Source: Gammaproteobacteria bacterium (GTDB taxonomy: Bacteria; Pseudomonadota; Gammaproteobacteria; Steroidobacterales; GCA-2729495). From it: 64,000 nt of DNA. The number at the start of each line of letters is the position of its first letter. Position 1 is the stretch's first letter. Of this stretch, positions 10,297-20,815 are shown in pieces. The DNA lies in assembly GCA_023383705.1 (NCBI GenBank), contig JAHDYM010000004.1, forward strand, positions 1-64,000, read 5' to 3'. The notes below the pieces were generated by a model. It ran no database searches and was not told the DNA's origin. It saw nothing but the letters and a program-made list of their open reading frames with translations. Made by a program: the position numbers and the translations under genes.

Positions 10297-10832
10297 TGGG
10301 CAGCATGATGGGCAGCATGAATATCCTCGGTACGGTACGCGGCGCGAATGCGGCTGGATTCATGGCCTGCTGCGGGTTGATCGCCTATGCGCTGTATGCG
10401 CAGTACGTGCTGGGTCTCGATCCCTGTCCGCTGTGCATCTTCCAGCGGGTTGCCCTGATTGGTCTCGGCCTCATGTTCCTGATCGCCGCCGTACACCCGG
10501 CCGGCCCGGTGATGCGGAAGTTCTATGCGGTGCTGATCGGCCTGATCGCGCTCGCGGGCGGCGGTGTTGCCGGCCGCCAGCTCTGGCTGCAGGCCCTGCC
10601 GCCGGAACGCGTTCCGGCCTGTGGTCCGGGCCTCGACTTCATGCTCGAGGCTTTCCCGGTCAGCGAAATGCTGATGACGGTGCTTTCGGGCTCGGGTGAG
10701 TGTGCGAAGGTGGACTGGACCCTTTTGGGCCTGAGCATGCCGGGATGGGTGCTGATTGCCCTGACCGTGCTCGGCGGTTTCGGCGTCGTGCTGAACTGGC
10801 GCGGCAAGGCCTGGCCCGCGGGCCGGCGCTGA
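10296..10832 (+). CDS. dsbB: disulfide bond formation protein B
   Basis: four TM helices; CPLC active site; second periplasmic Cys pair. Confidence 0.88.
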   Translation: MGSMMGSMNILGTVRGANAAGFMACCGLIAYALYAQYVLGLDPCPLCIFQRVALIGLGLMFLIAAVHPAGPVMRKFYAVLIGLIALAGGGVAGRQLWLQALPPERVPACGPGLDFMLEAFPVSEMLMTVLSGSGECAKVDWTLLGLSMPGWVLIALTVLGGFGVVLNWRGKAWPAGRR

Positions 10833-10866
10833 ACTCCCTGCGCCCGGGTTCCGTTGCTGCCTGTGG

Positions 10867-12006
10867 CTAAGCCAGCAGCCGGTCGATGATGTCGCGGTAA
10901 ACCGCCCGCATCGTGCCGATATCGGCGACCGGGATCTGTTCGTTCGGCTTGTGAATCGTGGCATTCACGGCGCCAAACTCGACCACATGCGTGCCGCTCG
11001 GCGCGATGAACCTGCCGTCCGAGGTACCACCACCGGTGGACAGCGTCGGCGTGATGCCCGTGATGCTGGCAATGGCTGCGCTGACCGCATCGGTGAGAGG
11101 TCCCGGCGGTGTCAGGAAGGGCTCGCCCGACAGATGCCAGTCCAGCGTGTAGTTCATGCCGGACTCCCGGAACAGCTTCTCCACGTGCGCGCTCAGGCGC
11201 TGGTGTGTCCAGACCGTGGAATAACGGAAATTGAAGCGGGCGCTGAGCGTGCCTGGCGTGCTGTTGACGGCATCGCCGATGCTCTCGAGCTTCACGACCT
11301 GGAAGCTGGATGGCGGGAAGAACTCGTTGCCGGCATCGACCGGTTCCGCATAGAGGCGGGTCAGCACGGGTGCAAAGGCCTGGATCGGGTTGCTGATCAT
11401 GTGCGGATAGGCGACATGCCCCGGGACGCCATGCACGGTCAGTATCCCGCTCAGGGAACCCCGTCGCCCCACGCGCACGGTATCGCCGAGCCGGTCTTTG
11501 CCCGAAGGCTCGCCGATCACGCACCAGTCGATTTTTTCACCGCGTTCAGCGAGCCATTGCATGACCCGCTTCGTGCCGTCCTGGGCGCGACCTTCCTCGT
11601 CGCTGGTGATCAGGAAGGCGATCGAGCCCCTGTGCCGGGGGTGGGTGGCAACAAACGCGGTTGCCGCATCCACCATCGCGGCAAGGCTGCATTTCATGTC
11701 GGCAGCGCCGCGGCCATACAGCACGCCGTCGCGGATCTCCGGCACGAAGGGGTCGGTTTGCCAGTCAGGTCTCGGTCCGGCCGGTACCACGTCGGTATGG
11801 CCGGCGAAGCAGAACACCGGCTCGCCCTGACCATGGCGGGCCCAGAGATTGCTGACTTCGCCGAACTGCAGGTGTTCGACGCTGAAGCCGGCGGCAGCGA
11901 GGCGTTCGGCGATCAGTTCCTGGCAGCCCTCGTCCGCCGGTGTGACGGACGGCCGGCGCAGCAGTTCGCAGGCAAAGTCGAGCGTGTCGTCCCTGGTCGA
12001 GGCCAT
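10867..12006 (-). CDS. dapE: succinyl-diaminopimelate desuccinylase
   Basis: CFAGHTDVVPAG; YGRGAADMK; TSDEEG. Confidence 0.93.
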   Translation of the reverse strand: MASTRDDTLDFACELLRRPSVTPADEGCQELIAERLAAAGFSVEHLQFGEVSNLWARHGQGEPVFCFAGHTDVVPAGPRPDWQTDPFVPEIRDGVLYGRGAADMKCSLAAMVDAATAFVATHPRHRGSIAFLITSDEEGRAQDGTKRVMQWLAERGEKIDWCVIGEPSGKDRLGDTVRVGRRGSLSGILTVHGVPGHVAYPHMISNPIQAFAPVLTRLYAEPVDAGNEFFPPSSFQVVKLESIGDAVNSTPGTLSARFNFRYSTVWTHQRLSAHVEKLFRESGMNYTLDWHLSGEPFLTPPGPLTDAVSAAIASITGITPTLSTGGGTSDGRFIAPSGTHVVEFGAVNATIHKPNEQIPVADIGTMRAVYRDIIDRLLA

Positions 12007-12010
12007 CGCT

Positions 12011-12838
12011 TCAGTCTGTCCTCAGCAGTTCGTTGAGGGAAGTCTTGGCGCGGGTCTTTGCATCGACCCGCTTCACGATGACCGCACAATACAGGTTGCA
12101 GGAGCCCTTGCCCGAGGGCAGCGTGCCCGGCACGACGACGGCCCCGGCCGGTACCCGCCCGTAGAGTATCTCGTCCTTCTCGCGGTCATAGATGCGCGTG
12201 CTCTGGCCGATGAAAACCCCCATCGAGATCACGGCACCTTCCTCGACCACGACGCCCTCGACGATTTCGGAGCGCGCGCCTATGAAGCAGTTGTCCTCGA
12301 TGATCGTCGGATTGGCCTGCAGGGGTTCCAGCACGCCACCGATGCCGACGCCGCCGGAAAGATGCACCTTGCGGCCGATCTGTGCACAGCTGCCGACCGT
12401 GACCCAGGTATCCACCATGGTGCCGCTGTCGACGAATGCGCCGATATTCACGAACGATGGCATCAGGATCACGTCGCGGGCGACATGTGCGCCGCGCCTG
12501 ACGATTGCGCCCGGTACGACCCGGACCCCGCCAGCGGCAAATTCTTCCTGGCTGTAGTGGGCGTACTTGATCGGCACCTTGTCGTAGAAATCGGTGAAGC
12601 CGGCTTCGATGCGCACATTCCGTTCGATACCGAAGTGCAGCAACACGGCTTTCTTGAGCCACTGGTTGACGACCCATCCGTCGGCGGTCTTTTCCGCGAC
12701 GCGTGCCGTGCCGCGATCGAGCATGTCGATAGCGGTCTGCACCGCGGTGCGGAGTGCCGGCGGCGGGTTCTGCAGGTCGAGGGAGGCGCGTTCATCGAAG
12801 GCCTGGTTGATGGTGCTGCTGAGTGTGTCTGTGTTCAC
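12011..12838 (-). CDS. dapD: 2,3,4,5-tetrahydropyridine-2,6-dicarboxylate N-succinyltransferase, GTG start
   Basis: left-handed beta-helix hexapeptides; [27 protein letters not shown]. Confidence 0.93.
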   Translation of the reverse strand: MNTDTLSSTINQAFDERASLDLQNPPPALRTAVQTAIDMLDRGTARVAEKTADGWVVNQWLKKAVLLHFGIERNVRIEAGFTDFYDKVPIKYAHYSQEEFAAGGVRVVPGAIVRRGAHVARDVILMPSFVNIGAFVDSGTMVDTWVTVGSCAQIGRKVHLSGGVGIGGVLEPLQANPTIIEDNCFIGARSEIVEGVVVEEGAVISMGVFIGQSTRIYDREKDEILYGRVPAGAVVVPGTLPSGKGSCNLYCAVIVKRVDAKTRAKTSLNELLRTD

Positions 12839-12888
12839 GATGAAGGTTCCGGCTGTTGCTGAATTGCTGATGTGGGTGGTCTGTTGTC

Positions 12889-15615
12889 TCAACTGCTGTT
12901 GTCGAGGGCTTCGATCAACGCCTCCCTGATCCGTTCGCAGGCGGCCTCGGTCAGCGGCTTGCCATTCTGCCCGGTGACATAGAAAACGTCCTCGGCCCGC
13001 TCGCCGACGGTCAGTATCTTTGCCGTCTGGATGCCGACCTCGTGGTTCCTGAGCACCTGGCCGATCTGGCACAGCAGCCCCGGACGGTCGCTGGCAACGA
13101 TCTCTATGACGGTCCGGTTGTTTATGTCATCGCTGCCAAAGCTGACCAGGGTCGGGGTGGTGAACATGCGGACCTGGCGTGGTGGCCGCCGGGTGACCTT
13201 GAGTCCGCTGGTCTGGCCTGCGGTGATCGCCCGCTCGAGGCGCTGGCGGATCTGTTCGCGCCGCTCGCTGTCGAGAATATGCTCGCCGCTTTCCAGTACC
13301 ACGTAGGTCGACAGGCGGAAGCCGTTGTTGAGGCGGATGATGCGCGCATCGACGATGTTGAGGCCCAGTTCATCCAGCACGGCGGTGGCAATCGCGAAGG
13401 TGTAGCGGTCCTGCGGGGCATAGGTGATCACCGAGGTGCCCGCGCGCGAGGCCTCGTCCTGGATGCCGACCATTACCCGCCGTCCTTCGTCTTCGCGGCC
13501 GGCGAGCAGTCGCGTGTGCCAGGCGATTTCCTCGGGGTGGCAGCGGAGGAAGTAATCATCACCCAGTTCCGCCCAGATCTCCTCGAGTCGCGCGGCAGGG
13601 ATGCCGGCGGCCGCCGGCAGGGCGCGCGCGGCGGCCTTGCGCTCGGCCACCAGTTCGTCCCGGTCGATGGGGTCTTCGCGGCCCCGGCGCAGTGCCTGCT
13701 TCGTCAGGCTGTAGAGTTCCTCGAAAAGCTGCGCCTTCCAGGAATTCCACAGTTTCGGGTTGGTGCCACGGACATCGGCAACGGTCAGCAGGTAGAGATA
13801 ATCGAGGTGGACCTCGTCACCCACCAGCGCGGCAAATTCGCTGATGATCGCCGGGTCGCTGATGTCGCGTTTCTGGGCGGTCAGCGACAGGCTGAGGTGG
13901 TGACGGACCAGCCAGGCGACCAGCCGCGCGTCATAGCGGCTCATGCCGTGCTCGAGCACGAAGGACTCCGCATCCAGCGCGCCGAGTTCCGAATGGTCGC
14001 CGCCGCGCCCCTTGGCGATGTCATGGAACAGGCCGGCCAGGTAGGCGAGTTCGGGCGCAGGCAGCGCGCGCATGATTTCCGAGCAGCGCGGGAATTCGTG
14101 GTCGTAGCGCGACAGGGCGAATCGCCGCAGGTTGCTGACCACGAACAGCGTGTGTTCATCGACCGTGTAAGCATGAAAGAGGTCGTATTGCATGCGGCCG
14201 ACGATGCGGCCAAAGGCGGCGACGTAGCGGCCAAGCACGCCGTAGCGGTTCATGCGCCGGAGTTCATGGGTAACGCCTTCCTTGGCTCGCAGTATCTGCA
14301 GGAAGAGGCGATGGTTGCGCGGATCCTGCCGGAAGCCGTCATCGATCAGGTTCAGGCTGCGCCGTATCAGCGAAATGGTCCCGGCGCTCACGCCTTTCAG
14401 TTCGGCGTGCTGCTGCAGGATCAGGAAGAGCTCGAGCAGCGCCGACGGGGTGGTGTCGAACACATCGTCGGAAGTGACCTGCAGGAAGCCGTTGCGGACC
14501 TGAAAGCGCTCGTTCACGCTTTCCGCAGGCGCATCCGGGTTGCTGAGGATGCGCTCCTGGAACTGCTGCAGGATCATCTCGTTGAGCCGGCTCAGGTCCA
14601 TCACCGTGCGGTAATAGCGCTGCATGAGCTGTTCGACCGCCAGCATGTAGGAAGCATCCTGGTAACCAAACAGCTGGGCGATGCGTGACTGGTGATCGAA
14701 GAGCAGGCGGTCCTCGTGGCGACCGGTCATCAGGTGCAGGGCAAAGCGGATACGCCAGAGGAATTCCCGGCCCTGCAGCAGCAGCCGCAGCTCGGGTGGG
14801 CTCAGGAAGCCGCGCTTGACCAGGTCGTCCAGGCTCTCGCTGCCGAACTCCCGGCGCGCGACCCAGGCGATCGTGTGTATGTCCCGCAGGCCGCCGGGGC
14901 TGCCCTTGATGTCCGGTTCGAGGTTGTGGACCGTGTCGTCGTAGCGATGATGACGGGCCTGTTGCTCGCGCAGTTTGCCTTCAAAGAAATTGCGTGATGG
15001 CCAGATCTGTTCCGGCGCGATCGCCGCCCGCATCTCCTGCAGCAGCGCTTCGGGCCCGAGTACCAGGCGCGACTCCATCAGTGTGGTGATGACGGTAAGG
15101 TCCTGTTCGGCGTCCTGCCGGCACTGCCGGGCGTCGCGTACGCTGTGCCGGATCTCGATGCCCGCATCCCACAGCAGGGTCAGGAATGCCGACAGGCCGT
15201 CGCCGACCGGAGCGGCGGTTTCCGCCGGCATCAGCACCAGCAGGTCGACGTCCGAGCAGGGGTGCAGTTCGCCGCGCCCGTAGCCGCCGACGGCGACCAG
15301 TGCGCAACCGGGTTGGGTCGTGCCCGCGCTGCCGCGCCATGCATGGCAGATGACCAGGTCGATGAGCCGGCTCCGGTCGGCGATCAGTTGCCCGGTGGTC
15401 TCGCCCGCCAGGAAGCGCTGGTGGAGGGCGGCGTTGCCGCAGGCAAGGATGTGGCGCAGCTGCACCAGCAAGGTGTCAGGGCCATTCCCCGGATCGCAGG
15501 GGAGGGCGGCGACCTTCGTCCAGTCGATCGCGCTGCCATCGGCAGCCAGGATGCGCGCAGCGAGTTCGCGGGCAGCATCGGTCAAAACGATCGGCTGGCT
15601 GGCTGGCTGGTTCAT
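12889..15615 (-). CDS. glnD: [protein-PII] uridylyltransferase / uridylyl-removing enzyme
   Basis: [18 protein letters not shown] NTase motif; HD domain ([17 protein letters not shown]); two ACT domains. Confidence 0.95.
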   Translation of the reverse strand: MNQPASQPIVLTDAARELAARILAADGSAIDWTKVAALPCDPGNGPDTLLVQLRHILACGNAALHQRFLAGETTGQLIADRSRLIDLVICHAWRGSAGTTQPGCALVAVGGYGRGELHPCSDVDLLVLMPAETAAPVGDGLSAFLTLLWDAGIEIRHSVRDARQCRQDAEQDLTVITTLMESRLVLGPEALLQEMRAAIAPEQIWPSRNFFEGKLREQQARHHRYDDTVHNLEPDIKGSPGGLRDIHTIAWVARREFGSESLDDLVKRGFLSPPELRLLLQGREFLWRIRFALHLMTGRHEDRLLFDHQSRIAQLFGYQDASYMLAVEQLMQRYYRTVMDLSRLNEMILQQFQERILSNPDAPAESVNERFQVRNGFLQVTSDDVFDTTPSALLELFLILQQHAELKGVSAGTISLIRRSLNLIDDGFRQDPRNHRLFLQILRAKEGVTHELRRMNRYGVLGRYVAAFGRIVGRMQYDLFHAYTVDEHTLFVVSNLRRFALSRYDHEFPRCSEIMRALPAPELAYLAGLFHDIAKGRGGDHSELGALDAESFVLEHGMSRYDARLVAWLVRHHLSLSLTAQKRDISDPAIISEFAALVGDEVHLDYLYLLTVADVRGTNPKLWNSWKAQLFEELYSLTKQALRRGREDPIDRDELVAERKAAARALPAAAGIPAARLEEIWAELGDDYFLRCHPEEIAWHTRLLAGREDEGRRVMVGIQDEASRAGTSVITYAPQDRYTFAIATAVLDELGLNIVDARIIRLNNGFRLSTYVVLESGEHILDSERREQIRQRLERAITAGQTSGLKVTRRPPRQVRMFTTPTLVSFGSDDINNRTVIEIVASDRPGLLCQIGQVLRNHEVGIQTAKILTVGERAEDVFYVTGQNGKPLTEAACERIREALIEALDNSS

Positions 15616-16379
15616 GTCCGCTCGCTGGCGCCGAGGGTCAGGACTTCGCATCCGCTGTCTGTGATCAGGATGGTGTGTTCCCACTGGGCGGAAAGCGAGT
15701 GATCGCGTGTGACAACCGTCCAGCCATCCGACAGCAGGCGCACATGCCGTTTGCCGGCGTTCACCATCGGCTCGATGGTGAAGGTCTGGCCGGGGCGCAG
15801 TTCGACGCCGGTTCCGGGGTTGCCGTAGTGCAGAACCTGCGGATCTTCGTGAAATACCCGGCCGATGCCATGGCCGCAGTACTCCCGCACCACGCTGAGG
15901 TCCTGCGCCTCGACGAAGGTCTGGATGGCGTGACCGATATCGCCCAGCCGGTTGCCGGGCCGGGCCTGGGCGATGCCTTTCCAGAGCGCGTCATGGGATG
16001 CGCGCACCACCCGTTCACCCTGGACGGTGGGCTTGCCGACGAAGAACATCCGGCTGCTGTCCCCATGGAAGCCGTCCTTGATCACGGTGATGTCCACGTT
16101 GACGATGTCGCCAGCCTTCAGGATCCGGTCACCCGGGATGCCATGGCAGACCACGTGGTTGACCGAGGTGCAGATGGACTTGGGAAAGCCGCGGTAATTG
16201 AGCGGGGCAGGGATCGCATGCTGCACGTTGACAATGAAGTCGTGGCAGATCCGGTCCAGTTCGTCGGTGCTGACGCCGGGCTGTACGCAGGGGCCGATCA
16301 TGTCCAGCACATCGGCTGTCAGTCGTCCTGCCAGACGCATGGCGTCCTGTTCAGCCGGGTTTTTGATTGAAATGGCCAT
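15612..16379 (-). CDS. map: methionine aminopeptidase type I
   Basis: NHVVCHGIPGD; metal ligand motifs; YCGHGIGRVFHEDPQ. Confidence 0.95.
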   Translation of the reverse strand: MAISIKNPAEQDAMRLAGRLTADVLDMIGPCVQPGVSTDELDRICHDFIVNVQHAIPAPLNYRGFPKSICTSVNHVVCHGIPGDRILKAGDIVNVDITVIKDGFHGDSSRMFFVGKPTVQGERVVRASHDALWKGIAQARPGNRLGDIGHAIQTFVEAQDLSVVREYCGHGIGRVFHEDPQVLHYGNPGTGVELRPGQTFTIEPMVNAGKRHVRLLSDGWTVVTRDHSLSAQWEHTILITDSGCEVLTLGASERT

Positions 16380-16444
16380 TCGTTCCTGTCTGCAGCCCTG
16401 AGCCGGGCCCCGGCATAATGAAGAGGAACGACCCTGCGAGCGCG

Positions 16445-16473
16445 TTGTTGCCGCCAGCCCGGTATGGTATAAA
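16445..16473 (+). promoter_or_regulatory. candidate sigma-70 promoter for rpsB-tsf
   Basis: TTGTTG (16445-16450), 17-bp spacer, TATAAA (16468-16473). Confidence 0.6.
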
Positions 16474-16540
16474 GCGCGCGCCCTAGAGGCAACGAAATCC
16501 ACACGCGTTCCGACACGTCCGGCGGGGTGCCTTCCAACCA

Positions 16541-16590
16541 CATCCGGATTCCTGCAAGGGAATCCTGCTGCGGGGCGGGGTTGCCGGATG
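16541..16590 (+). promoter_or_regulatory. structured rpsB 5' leader segment (nested stem)
   Basis: CATCCGG(16541-16547)/CCGGATG(16584-16590) enclosing ATTCC/GGAAT; between promoter and rpsB ATG. Confidence 0.5.
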
Positions 16591-16629
16591 GGGACCGCGG
16601 AGGTTCGAACCCAAACTCAAGGAGTTCCC

Positions 16630-17514
16630 ATGACTGACGTGAGCATGCGCCAGATGCTCGAGGCCGGTGTGCATTTTGGCCACCAGACTCGCTACTGGAA
16701 TCCCAAGATGGGCCCGTACATTTTCGGTGCCCGCAACAACATCCATATCATCAATCTCGAACACACGGTGCCGATGTTCCGCAAGGCGACGCGCTTCATC
16801 AGCTCGCTCGCGGGCAACGGCGGCAAGGTGCTGTTTGTCGGTACCAAGCGTTCCGCCGGTGACTCGGTAAAGGCCCAGGCCATCCGTTGCGGCATGCCCT
16901 ACGTCAGCCATCGCTGGCTGGGCGGCACGCTTACCAATTTCAAGACCATCAAGCAGTCCATCAAGCGCCTCGAAGAACTCGACGCGATGGAAGAGGACGG
17001 GACCTTCACGCGCCTGACCAAGAAAGAGGTTCTGGAGCGCCGGCGTGAACGGGAAAAGCTCGAGCGCAGCCTGGGTGGCGTGAAGAGCATGGCGTCCCTG
17101 CCCGATGCGATCTTTGTCATCGATGTCGGCCACGAGAAGATTGCGGTGCACGAGGCCAACAAGCTGGGCATCCCGGTGGTGGGCATCGTCGATACCAATT
17201 CCTCGCCGGACGGCGTCCAGTACATGGTGCCGGGCAATGACGACGCGATGCGCGCCGCCGAGCTCTATGCGATTGCGGTTGCAGATGCCGTCATCGCCGG
17301 CCAGGCTTCCATTCCTGCCTTGCCGGTCGGCGAGGATGATTTTGTCGAGCTGGATGCCGACGGCCGCCCGCGGGCCAACCCCGAGGGCAGGCGTGCCGGC
17401 GGTGCCCGGCGGGCGCCGCGCAAGGCAGCCGCGCGCGGTCCGGCCGCAAATGCCGGGCCGGAGGCCGGGAGCGAAGCAGTCGCTTCAGGCGACCAGTCCG
17501 ACGCAGAGGCCTGA
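16630..17514 (+). CDS. rpsB: 30S ribosomal protein S2 with long Arg/Ala-rich C-terminal tail
   Basis: [30 protein letters not shown] before ATG 16630. Confidence 0.97.
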   Translation: MTDVSMRQMLEAGVHFGHQTRYWNPKMGPYIFGARNNIHIINLEHTVPMFRKATRFISSLAGNGGKVLFVGTKRSAGDSVKAQAIRCGMPYVSHRWLGGTLTNFKTIKQSIKRLEELDAMEEDGTFTRLTKKEVLERRREREKLERSLGGVKSMASLPDAIFVIDVGHEKIAVHEANKLGIPVVGIVDTNSSPDGVQYMVPGNDDAMRAAELYAIAVADAVIAGQASIPALPVGEDDFVELDADGRPRANPEGRRAGGARRAPRKAAARGPAANAGPEAGSEAVASGDQSDAEA

Positions 17515-17537
17515 TTTCGTCGGTCGGCCTGTCCCAT

Positions 17538-17570
17538 TCCGGGCTGCTTTTTGCAGCCCGGATGTTTTTC
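17538..17570 (+). terminator. intrinsic terminator/attenuator between rpsB and tsf
   Basis: TCCGGGCTGC-TTTTT-GCAGCCCGGA stem followed by TGTTTTTC. Confidence 0.75.
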
Positions 17571-17640
17571 CGGTGCGGTTTCGCACTTTCAGGGCCATGC
17601 ATGTTGCATGGCCCCCCGTAGATGGATCTGGAGAGACGTG

Positions 17641-18522
17641 ATGACGGCGATTGCCGCAAGTCTGGTGAAGGAACTGCGCGAGCGCACTGGCGCCGGCATG
17701 ATGGAGTGCAAGAAGGCACTGATCGACGCTGATGGCGCGATCGATGCCGCACAGGAGTTGCTGCGTACCCGCGGCCAGGCCAAGGCCGACAAGAAGGCCG
17801 GGCGGATTGCCGCCGAGGGCCAGATCATGACGGCCGCCAGCCCCGCCGGGGACGTGACCGCAATCATGGAGGTCAACTGCGAGACGGATTTCGTCGCCAA
17901 GGCCGACAATTTCCAGGACTTCGCTCGTCAGGCGGTGGAGCTCGCAGCGGTGCGGCAGCCGGCCGATGTCGACGCGTTGATGGCGCTCCCGGCGACCGAC
18001 GGGCGGACGCTCGAAGAGGCCCGTCGCGACCTGGTCGCCAAGATCGGCGAGAACATCGGCGTGCGGCGCTTTGCCTATCTGCGGCCGGTCGGCCAGCTGG
18101 CCAGCTATTTCCACGGCACACGGATCGGTGTGCTCGTCGATGTGGTGGGTGGTGATGCGGATCTTGGCAAGGATCTGGCCATGCACATTGCCGCCAGCAA
18201 CCCGCGATACCTGTCGGTCGACGAGGTGCCCGAGGATATCCGCGCCAACGAACGCCGCATTCTTTCCGAGCAGGCCCAGGCCGAGGGCAAGCCCGCCGAG
18301 ATCGTCGCGAAAATGGTCGAGGGCCGGCTGCGCAAGTACCTGAACGAAATCGTCCTGCTCGGGCAGTCCTTCGTGAAGGATCCGGACCTTTCCATCGAGA
18401 AACTCCTCAAGCAGCGTGGCGCGAAGGTCCAGGCTTTCGTGCGCCTCGAAGTGGGTGAGGGCATCGAGAAAAAGTCCGAGAACATCGCGGAAGCGGTCGC
18501 CGCCATGAATTCCGGCGGCTGA
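17641..18522 (+). CDS. tsf: translation elongation factor Ts
   Basis: VKELRERTGAGMMECKKAL; VNCETDFVAK. Confidence 0.97.
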   Translation: MTAIAASLVKELRERTGAGMMECKKALIDADGAIDAAQELLRTRGQAKADKKAGRIAAEGQIMTAASPAGDVTAIMEVNCETDFVAKADNFQDFARQAVELAAVRQPADVDALMALPATDGRTLEEARRDLVAKIGENIGVRRFAYLRPVGQLASYFHGTRIGVLVDVVGGDADLGKDLAMHIAASNPRYLSVDEVPEDIRANERRILSEQAQAEGKPAEIVAKMVEGRLRKYLNEIVLLGQSFVKDPDLSIEKLLKQRGAKVQAFVRLEVGEGIEKKSENIAEAVAAMNSGG

Positions 18523-18673
18523 GGTCTCCGCTGACCGGACGGGAGCATGGCCGGTCGGAGATGTGCGGTACGTCGCAAGCCTGTCCTGCTGTTAACCTCG
18601 CAGGACAGCAAATCCGGTAGAATCACCCGGGTTTTGCCTCGCCACCCAACGGATATCGCACGGTCCTGATCGC

Positions 18674-19396
18674 ATGAACGAAACTCGCCTGCTCTACCGG
18701 CGCATGCTGCTGAAGCTCAGCGGCGAGGTACTCATGGGTGGTGGCGATTACGGAATCGACCCCGTGGTGCTGGCCCGCATTGCCGCCGAGCTCAAGGAAG
18801 TCGTGGGCCTCGGTGTGCAGCTCGGCATCGTCATCGGTGGCGGCAATATCTTTCGCGGCGCGGGCCTGGCGCGGGCCGGCATGGATCGCGTCACCGGCGA
18901 CCACATGGGAATGCTGGCCACGGTCATCAATTCGCTGGCCCTGCAGGATGCCCTCGAGCGCGTGGGCACCCATGCCCGGGTCATGTCGGCCCTGCAGATC
19001 CACGAGGTCTGCGAGGATTACATCCGGCGTCGCGCGATCCGTCACCTCGAGAAGGGCCGGGTCACCATCTTTGCGGCAGGCACCGGCAACCCGTTCTTCA
19101 CCACGGACAGCGCAGCGGCATTGCGGGCCATCGAGATCGATGCGGATGTGCTCGTCAAGGGCACCAAGGTCGATGGCGTCTATACCGCTGATCCGGTCAA
19201 GGATCCCGGTGCCGTGCGCTACGACCGGCTGACCTTCGACCGGGTGATTGCCGACAAGCTGAATGTCATGGACACGACGGCAGTCGTGATGTGCCGGGAA
19301 AATGCTGTACCGATCCGCGTATTCAATCTGAACGGAGCCGGAGAGCTGGTGCGTCTCGCGCGTGGCGAGGACATCGGCACACTGGTGACCGGTTAG
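18674..19396 (+). CDS. pyrH: UMP kinase
   Basis: [32 protein letters not shown]. Confidence 0.97.
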   Translation: MNETRLLYRRMLLKLSGEVLMGGGDYGIDPVVLARIAAELKEVVGLGVQLGIVIGGGNIFRGAGLARAGMDRVTGDHMGMLATVINSLALQDALERVGTHARVMSALQIHEVCEDYIRRRAIRHLEKGRVTIFAAGTGNPFFTTDSAAALRAIEIDADVLVKGTKVDGVYTADPVKDPGAVRYDRLTFDRVIADKLNVMDTTAVVMCRENAVPIRVFNLNGAGELVRLARGEDIGTLVTG

Positions 19397-19421
19397 GCAC
19401 GCACAGTCTGGAGGTTGCGGC

Positions 19422-19979
19422 GTGATCAATGAGATCAGAAAGGATGCTGATCAGCGCATGGCCAAGTGCGTGGTCGCCATGGCCCAGGGGTTGCGCAAGT
19501 TGCGCACCGGCCGGGCCCACCCGAGCCTGCTCGAACACCTGATGGTGGACTACTACGGGTCCAGTGTCCCGCTCACGCAAACCGCCAACGTTGCGATCGA
19601 GGATCCCCGCACGCTGACCGTCACTCCCTGGGAAAAGTCGATGGTGGCCGTGATCGAGAAGGCCATCATGAGTGCCAACCTCGGTCTCACGCCGCGCAGT
19701 GCCGGCATGGTCATCCGCGTGCCGCTGCCGGTGCTCACCGAAGACCGGCGTCGCGACCTCGCCAAGATGGTTCGGCAGGAAGCGGAGCAGGGCCGGGTGG
19801 CCATACGCAATGTCCGGCGCGATGCCATCAACGACATCAAGGAACTGCTGAAAGACAAGCTCATCAACGAGGATCAGGGGCATCAGGGTGAGTCGATGAT
19901 CCAGGAGCTCACCGACAGGCACGTCGCCGAAGTCGAACGGATCTCCGAGGAAAAGCAGAAGGAGATCATGGAGTTCTGA
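19422..19979 (+). CDS. frr: ribosome recycling factor, GTG start
   Basis: [22 protein letters not shown]; whole-length match to the family pattern. Confidence 0.96.
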   Translation: MINEIRKDADQRMAKCVVAMAQGLRKLRTGRAHPSLLEHLMVDYYGSSVPLTQTANVAIEDPRTLTVTPWEKSMVAVIEKAIMSANLGLTPRSAGMVIRVPLPVLTEDRRRDLAKMVRQEAEQGRVAIRNVRRDAINDIKELLKDKLINEDQGHQGESMIQELTDRHVAEVERISEEKQKEIMEF

Positions 19980-20014
19980 TCGGTTCGTGAAGCCTGATCA
20001 AGATCTGGGGAGCG

Positions 20015-20764
20015 ATGAGTACCAGCAGTAAATTCCAGCCGATACAGCCTGCCCATGTGGCGATGATCATGGACGGGAACGGACGCTGGGCCAATGCGCA
20101 CGGACGGCCCCGCCATGCCGGCCACCGCGCCGGGGTAAAGGCCGCGCGGGCCGTAATCGAGGCCTGTGCTACCAGGGACGTGAAGGTACTGACGCTGTTT
20201 GCCTTCAGCAGCGAGAACTGGAAGCGGCCGCCGGGTGAGGTCGATGCGCTCATGCGGCTGTTCGTCGAGGTGTTGCAGAGGGAAGTCGATGCCCTGCACG
20301 AGAACGGCATCCAGTTGCGCTTCATCGGTGCGCGCGACAGCCTTCCCACGATCCTGCGCAAGCGCATGGCCGATGCCGAGGCGCGTACCGCCGCCAACTC
20401 GCGCATGACCCTCGTGCTGGCAGTCGCCTATGGCGGCCAGTGGGACATGGTGCAGGCCGTGCGGCGCATCGGTCACAAGGTGCGGGCCGGTGACCTGGAT
20501 CCTGCCGATATCGACGAGCCGCTGATCGACCGTCATCGTGCACTGGCCGGGCTGCCCGCCCCCGATCTGCTGATCCGCACCGGTGGCGAGCGTCGTATTT
20601 CCAATTTCCTGCTCTGGGATCTGGCCTATACCGAGCTGCATTTCACCGATACGCTCTGGCCTGACTTCAGTGCGGAGGAACTGGCAGTGGCGCTGGAACT
20701 GTTCAGCAGCCGGCAGCGGCGCTTTGGCGGAGTTCCCGAGCAACTCGAGGCCATCGGCGATTGA
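20015..20764 (+). CDS. uppS: (di-trans,poly-cis)-undecaprenyl-diphosphate synthase
   Basis: VAMIMDGNGRWA; FAFSSENWKRP; RTGGERRISNFLLWD. Confidence 0.96.
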   Translation: MSTSSKFQPIQPAHVAMIMDGNGRWANAHGRPRHAGHRAGVKAARAVIEACATRDVKVLTLFAFSSENWKRPPGEVDALMRLFVEVLQREVDALHENGIQLRFIGARDSLPTILRKRMADAEARTAANSRMTLVLAVAYGGQWDMVQAVRRIGHKVRAGDLDPADIDEPLIDRHRALAGLPAPDLLIRTGGERRISNFLLWDLAYTELHFTDTLWPDFSAEELAVALELFSSRQRRFGGVPEQLEAIGD

Positions 20765-20815
20765 CCACGACGACCGGGACCTTCACTGTGGTCCGGAACC
20801 GGTAGCGGAGTTTCC

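Noticed and set aside
13042-14688. 548-aa plus-strand ORF antisense to glnD
   Set aside because: No recognisable motifs; glnD reads through with conserved domains.
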